Source of the DNA: Capnocytophaga sp. ARDL2 | GTDB lineage: Bacteria > Bacteroidota > Bacteroidia > Flavobacteriales > Flavobacteriaceae | Length of the DNA stretch: 64,000 nucleotides | Reading direction: 5' to 3' | Assembly (NCBI RefSeq): GCF_041530365.1 | Contig: NZ_CP168034.1 | Location: forward strand, 1,488,001-1,552,000 | Shown: positions 7,309-15,943 of the stretch, one piece after another | How the letters are laid out: the number at the start of each line of letters is the position of its first letter | How positions within the stretch are numbered: position 1 is the first letter of the stretch | Program-made: the position numbers and the translations under genes | Notes under the pieces: generated by a model | What the model saw: the letters and a program-made list of their open reading frames with translations, nothing else | Database searches by the model: none | What the model was told of the DNA's origin: nothing

Positions 7309-8233
7309 TTATTTTAAAGCGAAAATCTCTACTTCATCACCCACAATAATAGGCGTTGGCAAACTTGCCTGTGCCAATCTCAAAATATTACCAGAAATGG
7401 TTACAGCACTTGCAGGTTGCATCACGCCGTTGAGGAAAACCAATATTTTATTCGGCCAAACCCTGAAGCAACTAATGAGATATTTACACTGCCACTAACT
7501 ATATCACTACTTACAATAGTTCGCACCTGCCTATTGATTGTAATCCCTATAGAGTCGATAAAATTTTTCAATATTTTGGCACTCCACACACGATTGACCG
7601 TGTCTGCTCCCGCCTCCAATAGTGCATTAGTTCCCGCAGCATAAGTCGTATCTTTGTCGGTAAATGTTCCCGAAATCACGGTGTTGTCTCTCAAGGTAAT
7701 GCGTATGGTTTTCGTAGCATCGCCTGTTACTTGCACACTTGCCACACCTTTAGGATCGGTTTCAGCAGTCAAAAAGGCTGAAGTGTCAATCGTTCCCGAA
7801 AGCACATCCCATCCCGAACCATTCCAAGCCACATTATCGCCAGCATTTACCCTCGGATTTGCGTTTGCTTGAATTATATTCCACACATCGCCCACTTGAT
7901 TGCCCACACTTGGCAACCCTGCATAAGTGTGTTTTTGCCCTTTGTACGACATAGTAGCCGACAATCGAGCGTTGATATAGTCTGCAATGGTTTTGGCGGA
8001 TACACTACGCAATGCAGTATCAGTACCTGTATTCAAAAGTGCTTGTGTAAGCTAGGATACTGAGTGTTCAGGTCGTTGAAAGTAGATGTAAGCACACTAC
8101 CATCGTTAAAGGTTAAGGTCAATATTTTAGTAGTATTTCCTGTAAAAGCAATCCCCGTTACTCGTTTGTTGTTAGCTTGGTTCAACGCCTGTTCCAAGCC
8201 CTCTATCTGTTCTTTCCTGATTAATTTTGCCAT
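7309..8233 (-). pseudogene. tail-fibre gene with two one-base frameshifts
   Basis: One protein of about 308 residues is spread over three frames. It starts at 8233 (MAKLIRKEQIEG), shifts near 8048 (expected AGC-CTT reads AGCTT) into LTQALLNTGTDTALRSVSAK, then shifts again near 7440 into NKILVFLNGVMQPASAV and ends at TAA 7309-7311. Both changes look like loss of one C from a C run. The middle contains SYKGQKHTYAGLP and GDVWNII, motifs common in Bacteroidota phage fibre proteins. Either the gene is inactive or the assembly has errors; the encoded sequence is otherwise well kept. Confidence 0.7.
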
Positions 8234-8234
8234 T

Positions 8235-8666
8235 TTAAAAATTATATGTTACGACCACCAAGTCATCGGCTTTTATATCGACACCTGCTGTTTGATGATC
8301 TATCGTCAAGATGTTATTGTTTAGCCCCACGGCTTCTGGTATTACAAAAACCCCTCGTAAATACACTTTTACGCTTTCCGTAATAGGATTGTTTTCGAGC
8401 GTTAAGGTCAGTTTTTGCTGAACAAACCAACTTTCATGCACCATAAACGATTCACTCTTAAAGTTGCCCCCCATTTGCGTTTTTATAGCCTCCAACTCCG
8501 AGAGAGCCTTATTTAGATAGTTGATGATGTCGTTGGTTTTCGATACCCATTCGTTGATTTCCGTAGCCGACAGCATTTCATTTTCCGAAATCTTACGCTC
8601 TGCAATGAGCCGTTGTTTTGCAGGGCTGTCTATTTTAGTCCCAATTTGTAGTAATTCTATTGCCAT
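8235..8666 (-). CDS. tail/baseplate-associated protein
   Basis: 143 residues, MAIELLQIGTKID at the start, a helical middle (ISENEMLSATEINEWVSKTNDIINYL) and a beta-rich C-terminus (LTLTLENNPITESVKVYLRG). Its start overlaps the stop of the upstream gene by one base and its stop is 1 bp from the fibre gene. Such genes between baseplate and fibre genes often encode adaptors, but I recognise no family. Function is inferred only from position. Confidence 0.5.
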   Translation of the reverse strand: MAIELLQIGTKIDSPAKQRLIAERKISENEMLSATEINEWVSKTNDIINYLNKALSELEAIKTQMGGNFKSESFMVHESWFVQQKLTLTLENNPITESVKVYLRGVFVIPEAVGLNNNILTIDHQTAGVDIKADDLVVVTYNF

Positions 8667-9346
8667 TATCTTTCAAATATTTGCCATTCTACTTCGTTTC
8701 TTTCGGCTCCGTCCAAAGATGCTCGTATTTCTATTGAAAAACCATTGGCATTAGATTCTAATATTTTGGACACGGGATAACTATTATGAGACGCTCCCTC
8801 AATTCTTAAAGTATAAGAAATAAAATACGGCTCCTCAATAGGCTTTGGAAAAACAATCGGAACAACGGTAGTCGAGGTAGAAGAATTGTTGTAAGAAAAC
8901 AAATCATCAACCACCCCACTTGCTATCATTCGATGTTTTTTGTAGTAAATCAAACGCTTTTTTGATATAGTTTCATAAATTGGAGGAGTAACATCTACAT
9001 TGGGAATATTAACCAATTCTGCAAAATACCTCACATTTATCGGCAGCTCTTCCAATGCCGTACTCAGTTGGTTATTGGTATTGTACAAATCGGTTTCTTC
9101 CAGTTTGTGTATGCGAAAAGCATTGCCCACAGCACCAGTATTTTTATAAGGCACGATTTTTCCATCGAAGACAAACATGCCCGATTCTACAGTACCGTCT
9201 GCGTTTTGCACCATACCGTTCAATACTTCGCCGTGCTTTTTGTCGGCAACTATGGCCCGTTCCAAAAAATCCAACGATCGCTGTAGATTGATTATTTCAC
9301 GAGTTTTCAGCGGAAACCCTGTTGCAGATACTTTTAGTCGTTTCAT
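8666..9346 (-). CDS. tail/baseplate-associated protein
   Basis: 226 residues starting MKRLKVSATGFPLKTREI. The N-terminal 30 residues look helical; later parts contain GMVQNADGTVESGMFVFDGKIVPY and an Ig-like C-terminal part with EEPYFISYTLRI. Structural features suggest a virion protein between baseplate wedge and fibres. Tight coupling to both neighbours (overlaps of 1 and 4 bp) supports a structural operon. No enzyme motif is visible and the family is not recognised with certainty. Confidence 0.5.
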   Translation of the reverse strand: MKRLKVSATGFPLKTREIINLQRSLDFLERAIVADKKHGEVLNGMVQNADGTVESGMFVFDGKIVPYKNTGAVGNAFRIHKLEETDLYNTNNQLSTALEELPINVRYFAELVNIPNVDVTPPIYETISKKRLIYYKKHRMIASGVVDDLFSYNNSSTSTTVVPIVFPKPIEEPYFISYTLRIEGASHNSYPVSKILESNANGFSIEIRASLDGAERNEVEWQIFER

Positions 9347-9816
9347 ATATAAATGATTTTATAATTTTTAGAATAGATTTTATAATAATTAGTCAACCGT
9401 TTAACGGCCTCTTCTTGCCCTTGCAGTTCCGTAGGTACTTTAATGATAAAGTTTGGGGAAAAATCCTCCTCATCGTCATACAAATATACAGGTATATCAT
9501 CATAGATATAAAGCGGTTTTTCGTCCTGTGGATGATACACATACAGTTGAATATGAGGTTGCATAGTTTCGATGACTATTCTGCGTTGGGCATTGTCAAA
9601 GGCATCGTTGAGTACCTTTTGCAAGTAGCACACCTGCCCATTGTGGCTCAGTCGGTAGCGTTGGTCTTCCAACCGCTGTAAAAACCACTCGTGTTGGCTA
9701 CGTATGGGTTTTGTGAGTACATACAGCCAAGCCAATAGTACCGATTTTCGCAAAAACGATGGTGTAAGCTGTTGCACCAATCTGTGCCAATTCACTTGAA
9801 AAATAGCATTATTCAT
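9343..9816 (-). CDS. baseplate/tail protein (wedge component candidate)
   Basis: 157 residues from MNNAIFQVNWHRL; a start at 9840 is possible but would overlap the upstream gene more. Hydrophobic N-terminal helices (SFLRKSVLLAWLYVLTKPI), then YRLSHNGQVCYLQKVLNDAFD, a pattern seen in small Bacteroidota phage tail proteins located after the baseplate J gene. By analogy with Mu it occupies the place of gp48. The name is positional inference. Confidence 0.5.
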   Translation of the reverse strand: MNNAIFQVNWHRLVQQLTPSFLRKSVLLAWLYVLTKPIRSQHEWFLQRLEDQRYRLSHNGQVCYLQKVLNDAFDNAQRRIVIETMQPHIQLYVYHPQDEKPLYIYDDIPVYLYDDEEDFSPNFIIKVPTELQGQEEAVKRLTNYYKIYSKNYKIIYI

Positions 9817-10660
9817 AGTCTGTAAATGGTATGTAATCAATGGTTAAAACCTCTTCGTCCAATCGCATATATCCAGCATCTGGTATTCGCACCTCGTTGA
9901 TGATGCCTATATTGGATGCGTGGGCGTCTTCATAGAAATGATTTCCGTATTTGCTCCATGCACCTTGCACTTTTACCATTTCCACGGCAGGGAGTCGCTC
10001 AATAGCTCGTTCCAAGCGTGATTCTACAAAGGCACCGTTAAACTCAACGGACTTCAAATAGCCGTTGATAGCCTTTTTCACAGGTTCGGTGTCCGAGCCG
10101 TCGAGCAGTTCGCCTTGGGTGTTCATCAGCATAGGGTTGTAATATACCGAAAGGTGCAGTTTCAAATCGTCAGCTACATGCGAAGTCGCCAGTACAAAAG
10201 TCCCTGCATCGCTCACTTGGTTCATATACGCCTGAAAAGCAATCAACTCTTCACTTGATAATGGTTGCAGTTCATCGCCCACGGTTTTCACCGTTTTTAT
10301 GCGTAAATGGTTGTTCATTTTCACCACAGCGGCATTGCTTACTATCCTATCCCCCAACCCCTCTCCTAAGGAGAGGGGAGCGTATTCGTCTGTCTCTGGC
10401 AAGAGTTCCACTCCGTGTTGATATGCCATTGCTTTTTCTCTGTACCACTTACGAGTATGCGGACGCGTATCTGCAATACGGCGTTCTATTTCTTGTTCTT
10501 TTTGATGCATCAATCGTTCGTGTATGTGTATGCAAAAAGCCACTATATATATCCACAATCGCCAAATGGCTGTGTGGCTTGTGCTATTCAATCCAGCCAA
10601 AGCAGGTTCTGCCTCTTTCGCTTGGATTAGTTCCTGTTGTATTTCGTTTAAAGTTCTCAT
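9809..10660 (-). CDS. baseplate J-like protein
   Basis: 283 residues. N-terminal helices include TAIWRLWIYIVAFCIHIHERL, then REKAMAYQHG and a C-terminal YMNQVSDAGTFVLATSH domain, the arrangement of Bacteroidota J-like (Mu gp47-type) baseplate proteins. Residues around 91-104 (YAPLSLGEGLGDRI) come from an in-frame copy of the GC-rich repeat at about 10345-10380, an insertion that does not break the frame. Ends in DYIPFTDYE. It would be a wedge protein of the contractile tail baseplate. Confidence 0.65.
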   Translation of the reverse strand: MRTLNEIQQELIQAKEAEPALAGLNSTSHTAIWRLWIYIVAFCIHIHERLMHQKEQEIERRIADTRPHTRKWYREKAMAYQHGVELLPETDEYAPLSLGEGLGDRIVSNAAVVKMNNHLRIKTVKTVGDELQPLSSEELIAFQAYMNQVSDAGTFVLATSHVADDLKLHLSVYYNPMLMNTQGELLDGSDTEPVKKAINGYLKSVEFNGAFVESRLERAIERLPAVEMVKVQGAWSKYGNHFYEDAHASNIGIINEVRIPDAGYMRLDEEVLTIDYIPFTDYE

Positions 10661-10664
10661 AGCC

Positions 10665-10943
10665 TCACAATATCATCGGTAATACCTCAATTGGAAAAAC
10701 ATATTCGTTCACTTGTTCCGTAGCTATATCCGTAGCGGGTTGAATGTTTTTATTCTTGTAATAGTTTACTATTTCATTATTTTTTTTCAAAACAATTGAA
10801 AGTCGTAGGCTTTGCCCAGCTGATAATTCGTCAGAGACAGAAAGATTATTTTCTAAACAAATATCAAAAACCGCCTCGGCACTACCACAATGTTGTATCG
10901 CCACATCGAGTAGGGTTTGCCCCTGTAAAACAGTTATTTTCAT
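10665..10943 (-). CDS. LysM-like tail protein (gpX type)
   Basis: 92 residues; the first 50 (MKITVLQGQTLLDVAIQHCG, then AVFDICLENNLS, then LSAGQSLRL) form a LysM-like fold, like the small tail protein X of P2/Mu-type phages that follows the baseplate spike genes. The rest is a linker ending in EYVFPIEVLPMIL. Predicted role: a baseplate hub or tail-tip component. Placed between a coiled-coil protein and the J-like gene. Confidence 0.65.
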   Translation of the reverse strand: MKITVLQGQTLLDVAIQHCGSAEAVFDICLENNLSVSDELSAGQSLRLSIVLKKNNEIVNYYKNKNIQPATDIATEQVNEYVFPIEVLPMIL

Positions 10944-11240
10944 TTATACCTTCTTCCCATTTAGCTGTTTATACTTTTTCAATTCGGCTACAAGTTCATC
11001 TACCGAGGTTTCCAGTTCACGGATTCGCAAGTTTGCCGCCTCAAGGTCGGAGATGTCTTTAGCGTATTTGTTTGATAAGTCTTCAATCATTTCACGATAG
11101 ATTTTCACGGCTTTATCCACATTGTCGAGTTCGGAGGTTTGTACCTCCATTTGTTCTTTCGCTCTTCCAAACCACCAACCCACTACCGCCGACACGATCG
11201 TTCCAATGATAGGTAAAATAAAATCTTTGATTGTTTCCAT
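10944..11240 (-). CDS. one-helix membrane protein with coiled coil
   Basis: 98 residues: METIKDFILPIIGTIVSAVV forms a membrane segment (about 5-26), followed by a long coiled coil (VDKAVKIYREMIEDLSNKYA, LRIRELETSVDELVAELKKY). The N-in helix plus long coil resembles an i-spanin or holin-like lysis protein, but it lies inside the tail operon, so it could also be a small virion or injection protein. Start codon immediately downstream of the spike gene; stop abuts the LysM gene. Not recognised further. Confidence 0.5.
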   Translation of the reverse strand: METIKDFILPIIGTIVSAVVGWWFGRAKEQMEVQTSELDNVDKAVKIYREMIEDLSNKYAKDISDLEAANLRIRELETSVDELVAELKKYKQLNGKKV

Positions 11241-11253
11241 TTTTAAATTGTTT

Positions 11254-11739
11254 TTAATCGTCTTTTAAAAAGGTTTGAAACCGTTGAGCAATCGCCGTAA
11301 ATTCTGCCAAATTTACAAGTCCTGTGGTAGGGCCTTGTGGGTGCGTGAAATTCATATTTTGAATCGCCTGTAATAAATCTTCCATCAGCTTATAAAGCGT
11401 TTCATTTTGTTTTTTTAGAAGGAAGCCGTCCTGCATCTTAAATTCCGTTTCGCCTACTTTTAGCTCATAACTCTCCACTTCATCTGCCCAAATTAAAAAA
11501 GGTTTCGTTTCATCGTTTTCAATTAAACCAATCAAACAAATAGTGCCTTGTTTAGGCTTTATCTGGATGTTTTCTAGTCCAAGTAAAACATCGTAATAAG
11601 GTAGTTCATCACTTACACCTATTGCCGCCATTGTTTTTTCTTCCCAATTAACCTCCTTTGCTTCTGCCCATACCGTTTGCACTTTGGCAAAAGATTTTAT
11701 CTTCTCATTAATGGCTTGGTTCAACTTGTCTAAACTCAT
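11254..11739 (-). CDS. baseplate assembly/spike protein (gpV-like)
   Basis: 161 residues: helical start, then an OB-like beta domain (VQTVWAEAKEVNWEEKTMAAIG, PKQGTICLIGLIENDETKPFLIW) and a short C-terminal region with FTHPQGPTTGLV. In P2/Mu-type phages the spike gene follows the D/gp44 hub gene, as here (overlap of 4 bp with the gene at 11736). It would form the membrane-piercing tip. Assignment by fold impression and gene order. Confidence 0.55.
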   Translation of the reverse strand: MSLDKLNQAINEKIKSFAKVQTVWAEAKEVNWEEKTMAAIGVSDELPYYDVLLGLENIQIKPKQGTICLIGLIENDETKPFLIWADEVESYELKVGETEFKMQDGFLLKKQNETLYKLMEDLLQAIQNMNFTHPQGPTTGLVNLAEFTAIAQRFQTFLKDD

Positions 11740-12734
11740 TTTTTCACTGCTTGCCCTAAGGTTATTTCTTGTCTATATCCACTGCTTTGGTCAAATGTTT
11801 TCTTCACGCTATCTACATAATAAATCCCTTGTCTATCTTGGTATAGTGTAGAAGTTATTTTTACCCGTTGCCCGTGCTGTATGCTCGGAGTTCCTAACGC
11901 CTTAAAAGAACCATCATACCCCTCTTTTTTTCGGTCGTTATACATTTTCTTTACCGCCTCTTCCAGCTCCTTTTGGGTGCGAACATTAAATGTCCAGTTA
12001 ATGGTATCATTCGCTTCTTTGTCGCCCCATTCGAATTTTAGCTTTTTGTTTTTCTCTTTATTCTTAACCGCTTTGGCAACTTCCTGCATACTTTGTCCGA
12101 TGATTTTTACCAGTCGTTCCTCTTTGGATAAGTAGTTCAAATCATTGCTTTCGCAATTTCTTTCTAAATCAAAGGTTGGTACTTCATTACTCACATCAGA
12201 ATAAGGCTTGGCAATGGTCAGTTTTCCATTTCGGATAAAGGAATAAAGACTCATTTCACTTTGTAATTTATTCAGCACTTCGCCCAGCGTTACCTTGCTA
12301 AACCGCACCGCTCCAAGTGATACATTCAAATCTACATCCGTAGGGTAGTCATTGACTACTTTGTCAATAAAACCTTTCAGCGTAATATTGGGCGAAGCGA
12401 AATTGACAGGTATTTGTTTGAGTTTCCACATTTCATCTTCTAATTTCAGCGTAATAGGATAATTTGCCGAAACTTGGTCAATGTAGCCTTTAAACTCTAA
12501 TCTCAAATCGCCGTTATAACCTAAATAGATTTCCACAGGGTCGCCCTTTTTGAAAACATCTTTGATATTTTGCTTGTCAAAGTCTTTGATGTTTCTGGGT
12601 AAAACAATTTCTGCCTTTCCGCAAATCATCTTCCACGATAGCTCTATTTCACAAGAGGAAATTCTCATAATAGAAAACGCCCCTCGTCTGTCTGTTTTCA
12701 AAAAACGCACTTCGGCACTCATTGCATAGGTCAT
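11736..12734 (-). CDS. phage late control D-like baseplate hub protein
   Basis: 332 residues. MTYAMSAEVRFLKTDRRG start (an internal Met5 is possible). VEIYLGYNGDLRLEFKGYIDQV is the typical beta-barrel segment of gpD/Mu gp44 hub proteins; a Lys/Glu-rich insert lies around 215-250, and the C-terminus DRQGIYYVDSVKKTFDQSSG followed by YRQEITLG is also typical. It would join tail tube and spike. Gene order (DUF6046, D-like, V-like, X-like) supports this. Confidence 0.75.
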   Translation of the reverse strand: MTYAMSAEVRFLKTDRRGAFSIMRISSCEIELSWKMICGKAEIVLPRNIKDFDKQNIKDVFKKGDPVEIYLGYNGDLRLEFKGYIDQVSANYPITLKLEDEMWKLKQIPVNFASPNITLKGFIDKVVNDYPTDVDLNVSLGAVRFSKVTLGEVLNKLQSEMSLYSFIRNGKLTIAKPYSDVSNEVPTFDLERNCESNDLNYLSKEERLVKIIGQSMQEVAKAVKNKEKNKKLKFEWGDKEANDTINWTFNVRTQKELEEAVKKMYNDRKKEGYDGSFKALGTPSIQHGQRVKITSTLYQDRQGIYYVDSVKKTFDQSSGYRQEITLGQAVKK

Positions 12735-12745
12735 CGCTTTTGTTT

Positions 12746-13390
12746 TTAGTCAATTAATAATTCTATCGGTTCATCACTTACGGCGGTTATTTCAATCGGT
12801 ATCACATTCGGAGAACCTGAAACACTTTTAATATCAATATCCTCTAATACAATACTTTTGATATTCTTTTTTGTGAATAAATAACCTTCTATTCCAATAC
12901 TTCCCGCCACTCCAAACCATTCTAAAATTTTCTTCTCTTGCTCTCGTTCGGTAAGCTCTTTATTTCGTAGGCAAAGGGTTCTTATTCGTATGTTCCAATC
13001 GTCAAAACCATAGACTTCTTTTACCGTTCCATTCGCTCCGAGCGTGGTTGTTTTAATGATGTTTTTTGCTCTGCTAAAATCTGCCATTGTGGCATCGGGT
13101 AGCCAAAAATCATTGAGTGAAGTATCTACTAATCGCCCTTTATCATCATATTTTTTAAATTGACCTCCTAAAAACTTCATCGGAAAAACGACAGGCGTTC
13201 CGTAGATGCTTTTTCGCTCTGCTTCTTCAGGCATTACCCTTTCCATTATTTTAGGATCATACCCCAACATATCAGGCGTTGGCGATTGGCCCAATGGAAA
13301 AGTAAGATATACGGGCATTACTCCGAAAGCTGCTTTAAAAAGCTGTCCCACATATACTCTGTTATCTAATCCTAATGTTTTATTATCCAT
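12746..13390 (-). CDS. DUF6046 family tail protein
   Basis: 214 residues containing YVGQLFKAAFGVMPVYLTF, TLGANGTVKEVYGFDDWNI and IRIRTLCLRNKELTE, and ending VSDEPIELLID. This matches the Bacteroidota phage family DUF6046, encoded between tape measure and D-like hub genes. The beta-rich C-terminus suggests a baseplate or tail-tip protein. It overlaps the gp46/W-like gene by 8 bp. Precise function unknown. Confidence 0.65.
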   Translation of the reverse strand: MDNKTLGLDNRVYVGQLFKAAFGVMPVYLTFPLGQSPTPDMLGYDPKIMERVMPEEAERKSIYGTPVVFPMKFLGGQFKKYDDKGRLVDTSLNDFWLPDATMADFSRAKNIIKTTTLGANGTVKEVYGFDDWNIRIRTLCLRNKELTEREQEKKILEWFGVAGSIGIEGYLFTKKNIKSIVLEDIDIKSVSGSPNVIPIEITAVSDEPIELLID

Positions 13391-13661
13391 GGTTCATTTG
13401 TGTTTCTATCTTGGTTTTTAGTTCGTCATAATCTTTGTTATCCAATGCCAAATGAATACGCATTTGTCTCTCTATAGCTATCTTATCTGTTTTAGCCTTG
13501 ATGTACTGATAAAGATTAGGCCCTAATATGGGAGTTTCTTTCCATTCGCCTTGCGTAGATTGAAGGATTAAAGACACCTCTTGCATTTCGCTTTTACCAA
13601 TGTCAAAATCTCCATTAGAAATTTTCACATCATTTTGATTATCCAGTAAAATATCTTTCAT
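13383..13661 (-). CDS. baseplate wedge protein (gp25/W-like)
   Basis: 92 residues from MKDILLDNQNDVKIS; an upstream ATG at 13694 adds 11 residues without family character. GDFDIGKSEMQEVSLILQST, GEWKETPILGPNLYQYIKAK and ERQMRIHLALDNKDY fit the small gp25/W (Mu gp46) wedge family. Located directly after the tape-measure gene. The protein would help assemble the baseplate wedge that triggers sheath contraction. Confidence 0.65.
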   Translation of the reverse strand: MKDILLDNQNDVKISNGDFDIGKSEMQEVSLILQSTQGEWKETPILGPNLYQYIKAKTDKIAIERQMRIHLALDNKDYDELKTKIETQMNHG

Positions 13662-13717
13662 CTTTTTATGCTTTATGCAATAGACTATAAGCATAAAGCC
13701 TACTGTTTATTGCGTTT

Positions 13718-15757
13718 TTATTCTAATGCTGCAAGTCCATCTCTTAATCTATCGGTAATTTGTCCCACAATTTTATCCGCTGCACTATTTCGGCTGTTGC
13801 CACTAAAATGGTTATGAATAGTCAGCGTAACATTCATTGTTCTGTTTCCTTTACTTCCAGACATATTTAGTCCATCAGATTGAGAACCGCTACCGCTTCC
13901 TTTTACTCCTTTACTTTTAGCATTGTTACCTCCTCCGTTAGTTCCTAAAAAGCTATCCACGCTCACCGCTCCTACTTTTGGCGAATTATTAGTTACAGGT
14001 GGATTGTCTTTTTGAGGCTCTTTTTTCTTTTTTGCTTCTACCTCTTCAGTGGTAACAAGATTAAGATTTCTTCTCATTTCTTCTATTTTAGAAGCTCCTG
14101 TCCCTGCTAAATGTCCTAAACCTGGCAGATTAGATGCTAATTCTAAAATCTGTTGCAAGGGCTTTAAAATCGTATCCAATAAGACAATACCTATCCTTTT
14201 CAACGCCCCTAAAATTCCCCCTGTCTGAAAGGCTTTTTTGATGCTTTCCCAGTGGTCATAAATGGATTTAAAAGCGTTAATTACCATTCCTACTGGCCCT
14301 AAAAACATCAGTAAAGCCGCTCCCCATTCGTTATATTTATTGATTGCCAAAGCTACCACCGCTACTAACGCTACCACTGCCGCCACAATAATACCTACAG
14401 GGTTTGCACTCATCGCTGCATTGAGGAGCCATTGTTTAGCCGTCATTATTCCTGTCCATATACTGGCTAATTTTTGCCCTACAGCGGTGGCTCTAAACCA
14501 TACAGCCGTTGATTTTAGTACTGGGGCTAATCCGGAATAAGCTGCTCCTAAATCTCCAGCTACTGAAATAGCACTCCCCATACCGCTTCCTACAAGCCCC
14601 ATTACTTTAAAAACATCAAATCCTGCAATCTGAAAATCCTCCAATTTTGCCTTCAGTCGGCTCATTTTCTCACTCCAGCCCTCCATTATGGTTTGGGCTT
14701 GTTCGTAAGCTACATTGGTACCTGTAATCTTTTCTGTTAATTCCTCTTGATATTGTGCCGAATTAATCAAGGCTTGTGCGGACTGAACATTTTCCGCTCC
14801 AAATACCGCCGCCAACGCATCTGTATTTTGCCCAATCTTTTGAAGCTCCTTTAATCGTTCTGCAAAGGGGGTAGAAGCATCTGCTACTTTTTTCATATTA
14901 ACCCCATAATTGGCGAGTATGTTTGTAGCCTCTTTGGACAAAGCCGATGGAGCGTTCATTTTAATAAGGACATTTCGCAACCCTACTCCTGCCTCTGCTC
15001 CGTACTTTCCGCCTTGTGCCAATGCTTGAAGTGCCGAATTGGTCTCTTCAAAAGATACATTAGCCAATTTTGCCATTCCTCCAGCCTGTACCAATGCTTG
15101 TGAAGTCTGGGTAACCTCCGAGGCTCCCTCTTGAGCCCCTGCCGCCATCACATTCATCATTCGCTCCATTTCACGAGATGCCTCTATGGGGTCATTCAAA
15201 TTAACTTTGAATTGAAGCATTGAAGTGGTCAAAGCGTCGGTTGCTCCTGTTACATCTCCACCCATTGTTTTCGCCAATGTATTGGCATATTTACCCATAT
15301 TGGATAAAGCCTCTTGACTTTCGCCAATTTGTGGCCCTAAACGGGAAAGTACCGTTTGAAATAGCCCTAAATTATCCGTAGCACTGGTGCCAAATTCTTT
15401 AGCTAACCCTCTGGCTTTACCGCCTAATTTGTCCAACTCATCGCCTGTAACGCCTGTAATGGCAGATACATCTAATAGGGCTTTTTCGTACTTTTCGCCA
15501 ACTTGTGCCGATTCTGAAAAAATGTTAAAGAAACTACTTAGCCCATTACTTGCCGCCATCCAATCAATCGCACGAACCTGCCTCAAACAATCGCCAAACT
15601 TCCGAGCCTTAGTTGTCGCTTTTTCTATTTTCTCCGAAACATTTTCAAATGAATTACCCACCGCTTCGGCAGTTTTCTTCCCTTTCTCATTGATAACATT
15701 GAGAGGGGCGGAAATCTTATCGCTCACATTCAGCGTCCAAGTGGTTGTATAATTCAT
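13718..15757 (-). CDS. tail tape measure protein
   Basis: 679 residues, the largest structural protein here. The N-terminal half is helical with the conserved tape-measure core (YEKALLDVSAITGVTGDELD, SATDNLGLFQTVLSRLGPQI). Central hydrophobic segments (PVGIIVAAVVALVAVVALAI and a following helix) look membrane-active. A low-complexity Ser/Gly/Lys linker (about 600-640) precedes a C-terminal beta motif MNVTLTIHNHFSG. It sets tail length and is ejected with DNA. Preceded by the G/GT chaperone genes as expected. Confidence 0.92.
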   Translation of the reverse strand: MNYTTTWTLNVSDKISAPLNVINEKGKKTAEAVGNSFENVSEKIEKATTKARKFGDCLRQVRAIDWMAASNGLSSFFNIFSESAQVGEKYEKALLDVSAITGVTGDELDKLGGKARGLAKEFGTSATDNLGLFQTVLSRLGPQIGESQEALSNMGKYANTLAKTMGGDVTGATDALTTSMLQFKVNLNDPIEASREMERMMNVMAAGAQEGASEVTQTSQALVQAGGMAKLANVSFEETNSALQALAQGGKYGAEAGVGLRNVLIKMNAPSALSKEATNILANYGVNMKKVADASTPFAERLKELQKIGQNTDALAAVFGAENVQSAQALINSAQYQEELTEKITGTNVAYEQAQTIMEGWSEKMSRLKAKLEDFQIAGFDVFKVMGLVGSGMGSAISVAGDLGAAYSGLAPVLKSTAVWFRATAVGQKLASIWTGIMTAKQWLLNAAMSANPVGIIVAAVVALVAVVALAINKYNEWGAALLMFLGPVGMVINAFKSIYDHWESIKKAFQTGGILGALKRIGIVLLDTILKPLQQILELASNLPGLGHLAGTGASKIEEMRRNLNLVTTEEVEAKKKKEPQKDNPPVTNNSPKVGAVSVDSFLGTNGGGNNAKSKGVKGSGSGSQSDGLNMSGSKGNRTMNVTLTIHNHFSGNSRNSAADKIVGQITDRLRDGLAALE

Positions 15758-15790
15758 TTTTATTTACTACTTTCGTTAAAAATTAGATTT

Positions 15791-15943
15791 ATGCTATTAG
15801 ATATTATTGGCTATTTCTTCATTGTAGCATTCGCTGTTTTAGGAATTATTGTAATGCTTTGGGGTGGTTTGGCCGTCATTGGTACTTTTGCAGCTGTTAT
15901 CGGTGCAATACTTGAGGATTTTGGCATTGTCAAAAAATCTTAA
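15791..15943 (+). CDS. 50-aa membrane peptide antisense to the tail operon
   Basis: ATG at 15791 to TAA at 15941-15943, on the strand opposite to the surrounding tail genes. The peptide MLLDIIGYFFIVAFAVLGII-V is almost entirely hydrophobic, with two possible helices separated by WGG, ending EDFGIVKKS. A box close to the -7 consensus (TACTTTCG, about 15768-15775) lies upstream. It fits exactly into the gap between the GT stop and the tape-measure start. It could be a lysogenic-conversion or exclusion peptide, or a holin, but no homologous function is recognised. Confidence 0.45.
   Translation: MLLDIIGYFFIVAFAVLGIIVMLWGGLAVIGTFAAVIGAILEDFGIVKKS

Noticed and set aside
10255-10662. 135-codon plus-strand frame opposite the baseplate J-like gene
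   Set aside because: Shadow of the well-supported minus-strand gene; composition is antisense-like.
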